In this document: positions 1 through 4,199 of the stretch, in pieces
Layout: each line of letters opens with the position of its first letter
How positions within the stretch are numbered: the first letter of the stretch is position 1
NCBI GenBank assembly: GCA_016650435.1
Contig: JAENVT010000310.1
Coordinates: 1 to 5,455 of the forward strand
From: Ilumatobacteraceae bacterium
GTDB taxonomy: Bacteria; Actinomycetota; Acidimicrobiia; Acidimicrobiales; Ilumatobacteraceae
Direction of reading: 5' to 3'
Length of the DNA: 5,455 nucleotides
The notes under the pieces: model-generated
What the model saw: the letters and a program-made list of their open reading frames with translations, nothing else
Told to the model about the DNA's origin: nothing
The model's database searches: none
Program-made: the position numbers and the translations under genes

Positions 1-537
1 GACTGGGGTGCGGGGCACGCGTACGCCGTCGCCGCGGAGCGTCCCGATCTGCTGCGGTCGTGGGCGGCTGACTGTGCCGGTCTTGTTCACCCGGACTACG
101 AATGGCATCCCGCTGCCCAGGTCTGGCAGACCGCGGGCGACGGCGAGAAGTCGATCGACGAGATCATCGCCCTCGACGGCGATCAACTCGAATCGGCGTT
201 CGGTGTACCGGCGAAGCTGGCGCCCAACATGGCCGACCACCTCGATGCCGACATGGGCCGGGCGATCCTCAAGGTGTACCGCTCGGCGGTACACCCGGCG
301 ATGCGTGAGCTCGGTGACCAACTCGCCGCCGCCGATCGACGACCATCACTACTGATCCATGCGACTGCAGATCCGTACGTTCCTCCGGACATGGTGTTCG
401 CGGTGGCCGAGCGCATCGGCGCGGAGATCTTGACGCTCCAGGGTCTTGGTCACTGGTGGATGTTCGAGAATCCGGCGCTCGTCGCCGACGGCCTCGTCGC
501 TTTCTGGTCCGAGGTTGTGTCGCCGCAGCTCGGGTGA
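1..537 (+). CDS. Alpha/beta hydrolase, C-terminal part (5' end outside window)
   Basis: The frame is open from base 1 to the TGA at 535-537 and gives the last 178 residues of an alpha/beta-fold hydrolase. The first visible residues are DWGAGH, which fit the nucleophile elbow of the haloalkane dehalogenase/epoxide hydrolase branch (usually GHDWG), so the first Asp in the window is probably the nucleophile. The acid of the triad is likely Asp124 in ATADPYVPP, and the catalytic His is His151 in GLGHWWMFENP followed by the usual C-terminal helix. Residues about 30-100 would form the cap domain. The Asp nucleophile argues for an ester-intermediate hydrolase (dehalogenase or epoxide hydrolase type) rather than a serine esterase, but the substrate cannot be read from this fragment. 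It ends 9 bases from the stop of the convergent phosphatase gene, so it is not in an operon with anything else here. Confidence 0.85.
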   Translation, partial: DWGAGHAYAVAAERPDLLRSWAADCAGLVHPDYEWHPAAQVWQTAGDGEKSIDEIIALDGDQLESAFGVPAKLAPNMADHLDADMGRAILKVYRSAVHPAMRELGDQLAAADRRPSLLIHATADPYVPPDMVFAVAERIGAEILTLQGLGHWWMFENPALVADGLVAFWSEVVSPQLG

Positions 538-546
538 ATCGGCCGA

Positions 547-1299
547 CTAGTTGCCTGGCTCAACGAGGAGTTGTTCGAGCCTGGCAACGGTTTCCATGGA
601 GACTCCGGCGTGCCCGGTGAGCCACGCTGACATTCCGCCGTACGTTCGCTCGACATCGTCGAGGAAATCGATCATGAAGCTCGGCTCGGCATCCATCGTG
701 CCGGGAGGGAACCGCAGCACGACGTCGGCGTATGCCGGGCGCCGCTGCAGGTAGGCGATGATCTCGTCGAGAATTGGCTCGGTCTCCATGAAGTCGGCGA
801 TCACGGCATCGCGCGTCACGCCGACGGCGCACAGGATGATGGCAGCGACCACGCCCGTTCGATCCTTGCCGGCCGCGCAATGGAAGACGGCGGGAGTTGC
901 ACCGGAGGTGAGTTCGGCAATGATCTCGCTGATCGCCGGGACAGACATGTCCATGAACATTCGATAGATGCGCGGCACGTCGACGCGACCGTTGGCAGCC
1001 ATCGGACGCTCGAGGCTGGTCGATGAACCTGCGCGAACGATGGGCAGGTTGACGAACCGCACCGGCGTGTCGAGCAAGGATTCGGCGGTCTCGCAGTCGT
1101 CGGCCGAGCGCAGATCTATGACCGTTCGAAGGCCGATGTCGTCGATCAGGAGACGGACATCGCGCGAGTTGAGCTCCTCGAGCCCGCTGCTGCGGAACAG
1201 GACGCCGCGCCGGGTGAACCGCCCGTCAACGGTCGGCAGACCACCAAGGTCGCGGAAGTTCGGTGCACCCTCGAGTCGTGATTCGGAACGGAGGCTCAT
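547..1299 (-). CDS. Tyrosine-phosphatase-family protein (MptpB/LipA-like)
   Basis: This 250-residue protein belongs to the bacterial tyrosine/dual-specificity phosphatase family (Y_phosphatase3 type). The N-terminal signature NFRDLGG is at residues 14-20. The CX5R catalytic loop HCAAGKDRTG is at 140-149, with nucleophile Cys141 and phosphate-binding Arg147. Lys145 and Asp146 in the loop match the K and D of Mycobacterium tuberculosis PtpB (HCFAGKDRTG) and of Listeria LipA, a loop type linked in those enzymes to phosphotyrosine and phosphoinositide hydrolysis. I see no signal peptide or membrane segment, so it is probably cytoplasmic unless exported without a signal as PtpB is. Length is close to the 276 residues of PtpB. 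The ATG at 1297-1299 has a weak AGAAG ribosome site about 5 bases upstream. It lies 34 bases downstream of the GntR gene on the same strand and is likely co-transcribed with it. Its physiological substrate is unknown. Confidence 0.9.
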   Translation of the reverse strand: MSLRSESRLEGAPNFRDLGGLPTVDGRFTRRGVLFRSSGLEELNSRDVRLLIDDIGLRTVIDLRSADDCETAESLLDTPVRFVNLPIVRAGSSTSLERPMAANGRVDVPRIYRMFMDMSVPAISEIIAELTSGATPAVFHCAAGKDRTGVVAAIILCAVGVTRDAVIADFMETEPILDEIIAYLQRRPAYADVVLRFPPGTMDAEPSFMIDFLDDVERTYGGMSAWLTGHAGVSMETVARLEQLLVEPGN

Positions 1300-1309
1300 G
1301 CCGACTTCT

Positions 1310-1325
1310 ATGCAGCGTGCTGCAT
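1310..1325. promoter_or_regulatory. Perfect 7-bp inverted repeat in the regulator-phosphatase gap
   Basis: The 34-base gap between the regulator and phosphatase genes contains ATGCAGC-GT-GCTGCAT, with two 7-base arms around a 2-base centre. It lies just upstream of the phosphatase ribosome site and start codon. No T run follows it on the minus strand, so it is not an intrinsic terminator. It could be an operator, or an RNA hairpin with 6 bp and a 4-base loop next to the ribosome site. On the minus strand a TTGAAA hexamer that overlaps the regulator stop codon lies immediately upstream, but no good -10 box follows it. No function is proven. Confidence 0.35.
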
Positions 1326-1333
1326 CGACATTT

Positions 1334-2053
1334 TCAACCCGCTGCTACCGCCGGTTGCACGGCGTCATCATCGATCGGCGTCGCCCGAAGATGCTCCAAC
1401 CAACGTCTGCGGGCGTCGACCTGGATCATCGCGATCGATCGTGCCATCTCGGAGTCGCGGCGCTCGAGTGCGTCGAGGATGAGCTTCTGGTGAGCGATCG
1501 CGACCGCGCGAATGGAGGGATCCGAGTTGAGCCAGGCACGGCGAACGTGCTCGCCCTCGATCTGGAGCGTGTGCAGGATCGAACTGAGCCACTCGTTCCC
1601 GGTTGCGTCGGCCACTATCCCTTGGAACTTTCGGTGCAGTTCGGCGATCCTCTCCGAGTCGACGGCAACCTCGAGCTCGTCGATGACCGAGCGCATCGCG
1701 TTGAGTTGCTCCACCGTGACCCGCTGGGCCGCGAGACCGGCAGCAGGTGGGAACAGCAAGCGCCGCACCTCGAGCACCTCGTCGAGACCACGGGCCTGAA
1801 CCAACTCGAGAGCGAAGAACATGCCGGAGAGCAGGTCGCTGGGCTCGAGGCTCCTGACGTACGTGCCGTCGCCGCGACGCACATCCAACACCTTGATCTG
1901 CGAGAGCGCTCGCACGGCCTCGCGAAGCGAACCGCGCGACACGCCGAGCTGTTCGGCCAGCTCTTGCTCCGGCGGGAGGCGGTCACCTGGCTCCAGCCGA
2001 CCGTCGACGATCATTGTCCGGATGCTCTCGATTGCCTGTGTCGTGACGCTAAT
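1334..2053 (-). CDS. GntR-family transcriptional regulator, FadR/FCD subfamily
   Basis: A DNA-binding regulator of the FadR subfamily, 239 residues from the start chosen here. The N-terminal winged helix-turn-helix spans about residues 5-67, with LPPEQELAEQLGVSR and SLREAVRAL forming the recognition region and GDGTYV the wing. Residues about 75-225 form the helical FCD ligand-binding domain. His140 (ELHRKF), His169 (EGEHVRRAW) and His188 (IAHQKLILDAL) sit where FCD domains carry metal-binding histidines, which suggests a small organic acid ligand. The first in-frame ATG (2012-2014) would remove the first helix of the DNA-binding domain. Upstream of it there is no in-frame ATG, GTG, TTG or CTG before a stop at 2090-2092, but an ATT at 2051-2053 follows a perfect GGAGGT after 6 bases and restores the helix TTQAIESIRTMIVDGRLEPG. 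I therefore place the start at 2053. The gene is divergent from the biotin carboxylase operon, which it probably controls along with itself. Confidence 0.88.
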   Translation of the reverse strand: MSVTTQAIESIRTMIVDGRLEPGDRLPPEQELAEQLGVSRGSLREAVRALSQIKVLDVRRGDGTYVRSLEPSDLLSGMFFALELVQARGLDEVLEVRRLLFPPAAGLAAQRVTVEQLNAMRSVIDELEVAVDSERIAELHRKFQGIVADATGNEWLSSILHTLQIEGEHVRRAWLNSDPSIRAVAIAHQKLILDALERRDSEMARSIAMIQVDARRRWLEHLRATPIDDDAVQPAVAAG

Positions 2054-2059
2054 GACGAG

Positions 2060-2065
2060 ACCTCC
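2060..2065 (-). promoter_or_regulatory. Ribosome binding site GGAGGT deciding the regulator start
   Basis: On the minus strand the sequence reads GGAGGT-CTCGTC-ATT-AGC-GTC. This is a full anti-16S match six bases before an ATT codon in the regulator frame. No standard start codon lies within reach in this frame: the next ATG is 39 bases further in and has no comparable ribosome site. The site is the main argument for an ATT initiation codon. Confidence 0.6.
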
Positions 2066-2164
2066 AATGTTTAGGACCGTCGGAAACGTTCATTCTGGCT
2101 CAAATGACGAGCACTTGGCGCGCGATCAGCCCTACGAAGCACGAAAACTGCGCGTAGTGCCGCA

Positions 2165-2174
2165 GATTCGAATC
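2165..2174. promoter_or_regulatory. 10-bp perfect palindrome GATTCGAATC, candidate operator
   Basis: A perfect palindrome roughly midway between the divergent genes, where a GntR dimer could affect both promoters. It does not match the standard FadR-family consensus and 10 bp is short, so this is only a candidate. An imperfect hairpin word (CTGCG at 2148-2152 pairing with CGCAG at 2161-2165) abuts it. Confidence 0.2.
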
Positions 2175-2250
2175 ATCGCCAGCACGATACAGGACCAAAG
2201 AAGCGACGAGACATAGGATGAATGCTCCGGTAGGACTCAGGTGTGTCAGA

Positions 2251-2269
2251 TCGATGCAGGGAACACGCT
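2251..2269 (+). promoter_or_regulatory. Motif shared with the site upstream of the phosphatase
   Basis: Just upstream of the carrier-protein ribosome site the plus strand reads TCGATGCAG, four bases, then CACGCT. The minus strand upstream of the phosphatase reads TCGATGCAGCACGCT, i.e. the same two words in the same order and orientation without the four-base insert. Both lie next to a ribosome site. This may be a shared control element or coincidence. Confidence 0.2.
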
Positions 2270-2275
2270 AAGGAG
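2270..2275 (+). promoter_or_regulatory. Ribosome binding site AAGGAG deciding a TTG start
   Basis: AAGGAG ends 8 bases before TTG at 2284-2286. An in-frame TAA at 2278-2280 rules out a longer reading frame, and no in-frame ATG lies nearby, so TTG is the supported start of the biotin carrier protein. Confidence 0.75.
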
Positions 2276-2283
2276 CATAAGTT

Positions 2284-2784
2284 TTGAGCAGTGACCTGGA
2301 TGTGATCAAGGCGATCGTCGATGCCTTCGAGCGCTCCGACTGGGCCGAGATCGACGTGTGTTCGGGCTCACTCCGGATCCACCTCTCAACACAGCCGCAG
2401 ACCTCTGCCGGCTCTGCGCCCGCGATCCCGGCTGCGCCGTCAGTCGTGCGGATTGGCAACGACACGGGCGGTAAGGCGATCGCCGCCGATCCCGTGGATG
2501 CCGCGCCAACCGAGGCTGCCGCCATTCCGACGGGCGCACACGTCGTGCTCTCACCGTCACCGGGGATCTTCTGGCGATCGCCGCATCCGGGCGCTCCACC
2601 CTTCGCCGACCTCGGCGACGATGTGTCTTCCGGCAGCACCTTGGGGATCGTCGAGGTGATGAAGCTCATGAACCACATCAGTTCGGGCATCCCAGGAACC
2701 GTGGTCGGGGTCTTCGTCGCGAACGGAATGCGCGTCGACCGTGGGGACGCGTTGTTCGCAATCCAGCCGTCTGCCTCGCCATGA
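2284..2784 (+). CDS. Biotin carboxyl carrier protein, AccB type
   Basis: A 166-residue carrier protein that holds the biotin shuttled between carboxylase and carboxyltransferase. The N-terminal helix and strand (residues about 5-35, DVIKAIVDAFERSDWAEIDV) resemble the start of E. coli AccB. Residues about 37-82 are an Ala/Pro-rich flexible linker. The biotinyl domain runs about 86-162, with the acceptor Lys127 in EVMKLMN; the usual Ala before MK is Val here, a variant also found in eukaryotic acetyl-CoA carboxylases. RSPHPGAPPF at 98-107 corresponds to the thumb of AccB-type carriers, which OadA and pyruvate carboxylase carriers lack. Biotin would be attached by a BirA-type ligase encoded elsewhere. 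The start is TTG, supported by AAGGAG. The stop overlaps the next ATG by 4 bases (ATGA), indicating coupled translation. Because the third operon gene is not an acetyl-CoA carboxylase subunit, I do not use the name accB. Confidence 0.92.
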   Translation: MSSDLDVIKAIVDAFERSDWAEIDVCSGSLRIHLSTQPQTSAGSAPAIPAAPSVVRIGNDTGGKAIAADPVDAAPTEAAAIPTGAHVVLSPSPGIFWRSPHPGAPPFADLGDDVSSGSTLGIVEVMKLMNHISSGIPGTVVGVFVANGMRVDRGDALFAIQPSASP

Positions 2785-4199
2785 CAGCCACCACCCAGAC
2801 TTCGACGCTGCGCCGCGTGCTCGTGGCAAACCGCGGGGAGATCGCGGTTCGGATCGTCCGCGCCTGTCGCGACGAGGGTGTCGAGGTCGTCGTTGCCGTC
2901 AGCGACGCCGATAAGGACTCGCTTGCCGCTCGGCTGGCCGATGGCATCGTGCACATCGGCCCACCCAGCCCGACGCAGAGCTACCTTCGGGTCGGACAGA
3001 TCGTGTGCGCCGCACTGATCGCTCGGTGCGATGCTGTGCATCCGGGGTACGGCTTCTTGTCCGAGCAGCCGGCGCTCGCCGAGGCGTGTGCCGCCAACGG
3101 TCTGGTCTTCATCGGCCCGGGTGCCGATGTCATCCACCGTGGCGGTGACAAGGTGGCGGCGCGGGCCGCGGCGCGTCGTGCCGGCGTGCCAGTCGGTGCC
3201 GGCTCCGACACGGTTGAGACCGTTGACGCGGCGATCGAGATCGGCGCCGATATCGGCTTCCCGGTGCTGCTCAAAGCCGCCGTAGGCGGCGGCGGCCGAG
3301 GCATGGTGCGTGTCGACGATCCGGGTGAGCTCGCCTCGCGGTTCGCGGTGGCTTCGAGCGAGGCGTTGTCGGCGTTCGGTGACGGCCGTCTCTACGTCGA
3401 GCGATTGGTCGAGAACGCTCGGCACGTCGAAGTCCAGCTGCTCGCTGACACCTACGGCAACATCGTGCATCTCGGCGATCGTGACTGCTCGTTACAACGC
3501 CGGTATCAAAAAGTACTCGAGGAAGCGCCGGCCGCGTCGCTGCCAGCAGCACTCCACCATCGGCTGGCAGAAGCCGCTGTCGCTCTCGGGCGCGAGCTCG
3601 ACTATGTCGGTGCTGGAACCGTCGAGTTCCTCGTCGATCTCGATCGCGACGACTTCGTGTTCCTCGAAGTCAACACGCGCATTCAAGTCGAGCACCCGGT
3701 CACCGAGATGGTGACCGGGGTCGACATCGTCCGCGAGCAACTCCGGATTGCCGCGGGGTCTCCGCTTTCGCTCACGCAGGACGACGTGGTGGTCAGCGGT
3801 CACTCGATCGAATGTCGAATCAACGCCGAATCCGTCGGGTCGGGCTTCATCCCCTCACCTGGCCGTGTTGTGCGCTGGAGCCCTCCCGACGGTCCGGGCA
3901 TTCGTCTCGACACCCACGTGTTCACCGGCTACGACGTGCCGCCTTACTACGACTCGCTGCTCGCCAAGCTCATCGTCGGTGGCACCGACCGCCCTGACGC
4001 GATCCGGAACCTGAAGGCGGCGTTGGCAGCATTCGAGGTCGACGGCGTCGATACGACGATCGAGCTGCATCAGCGCATCGTGGATCACCCGGACTTCCAA
4101 GCAGACAACATCAACACGAAATGGCTCGAGCGCGTGCTCCTCGCGGATCCCGCATCGAACTCATCGACAACACGAAGGGATGCAGCTGGACGTGGCTGA
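2781..4199 (+). CDS. Biotin carboxylase subunit (AccC-like, ATP-grasp)
   Basis: A 472-residue biotin carboxylase that uses ATP and bicarbonate to carboxylate the biotin on the carrier protein. The N-terminal domain begins RRVLVANRGEIAVRIVRA (11-28) and contains HPGYGFLSE (87-95). The ATP-grasp domain has Lys124 (GGDKVAAR), Lys165, the glycine-rich loop GGGGRGM (169-175) and HVEVQLLAD (215-223). GDRDCSLQRRYQKVLEEAPA (232-251) includes Lys244, and FLEVNTRIQVEHPVTE (294-309) supplies Glu296, Asn298, Arg300 and Glu304. Arg346 in ECRINAE corresponds to the catalytic E. coli Arg338. All the catalytic residues I can place are present, so it should be active. Length is slightly above the roughly 450 residues of E. 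coli AccC because of about 10 extra N-terminal residues and a Ser/Arg/Gly tail from about 456. There is no separate ribosome site; translation is probably coupled through the 4-base overlap upstream. The 3' end overlaps the carboxyltransferase start. Confidence 0.95.
   Translation: MTATTQTSTLRRVLVANRGEIAVRIVRACRDEGVEVVVAVSDADKDSLAARLADGIVHIGPPSPTQSYLRVGQIVCAALIARCDAVHPGYGFLSEQPALAEACAANGLVFIGPGADVIHRGGDKVAARAAARRAGVPVGAGSDTVETVDAAIEIGADIGFPVLLKAAVGGGGRGMVRVDDPGELASRFAVASSEALSAFGDGRLYVERLVENARHVEVQLLADTYGNIVHLGDRDCSLQRRYQKVLEEAPAASLPAALHHRLAEAAVALGRELDYVGAGTVEFLVDLDRDDFVFLEVNTRIQVEHPVTEMVTGVDIVREQLRIAAGSPLSLTQDDVVVSGHSIECRINAESVGSGFIPSPGRVVRWSPPDGPGIRLDTHVFTGYDVPPYYDSLLAKLIVGGTDRPDAIRNLKAALAAFEVDGVDTTIELHQRIVDHPDFQADNINTKWLERVLLADPASNSSTTRRDAAGRG
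4174..4179 (+). promoter_or_regulatory. Purine run GAAGGG near the carboxyltransferase start
   Basis: This is the only Shine-Dalgarno-like stretch near the start. It directly abuts the ATG at 4180 (too close for normal use), is 6 bases from an in-frame CTG at 4186 and 12 bases from an in-frame GTG at 4192. The start of the downstream gene is therefore uncertain within 12 bases. Confidence 0.35.

Larger units (their letters stand above)
2066..2269. other. Divergent intergenic region (control region of both operons)
   Basis: Together with the two ribosome sites, this stretch separates the regulator from the carboxylase operon and must hold both promoters. I find no confident -35/-10 pair on either strand. 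TAGGAT at 2214-2219 is a possible plus-strand -10 box but lacks a good -35 at 17 bases, and TAAACA just upstream of the regulator ribosome site is a weak minus-strand candidate. Short repeats include gacgaga/gacgagc words near 2054, 2106 and 2205 and taggac at 2072 and 2231, all short enough to be chance. The classic FadR-family operator pattern TNGTNNNACNA is not evident. No ORF or RNA gene is seen here. Confidence 0.5.

Noticed and set aside
539..546. Palindrome TCGGCCGA between convergent genes as a bidirectional terminator
   Set aside because: Eight bases with no loop and no flanking T or A runs; too short to terminate transcription.
968..2074. 368-codon plus-strand open frame spanning phosphatase and regulator
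   Set aside because: It is antisense to two recognised genes and crosses their intergenic gap; the product is low in recognisable structure.
2148..2165. Hairpin CTGCG...CGCAG as terminator or riboswitch element
   Set aside because: Only five base pairs with an 8-base loop, no T run and no conserved riboswitch core nearby.
3280..3300. GCC/GGC-rich repeat-like stretch
   Set aside because: It encodes the glycine-rich ATP-grasp loop (GGGGRG) of the biotin carboxylase and is explained by that motif.
2268..3470. 400-codon minus-strand open frame opposite the carrier and carboxylase genes
   Set aside because: It runs antisense across two clearly recognised genes and their overlap, has no family motif and looks like a GC-driven shadow.
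2284..4199. Naming the operon acetyl-CoA carboxylase (accB-accC)
   Set aside because: The third coupled gene is a PYC/OadA-type carboxyltransferase, not AccA/AccD or an acyl-CoA carboxylase beta subunit, so the acceptor is unlikely to be acetyl-CoA.
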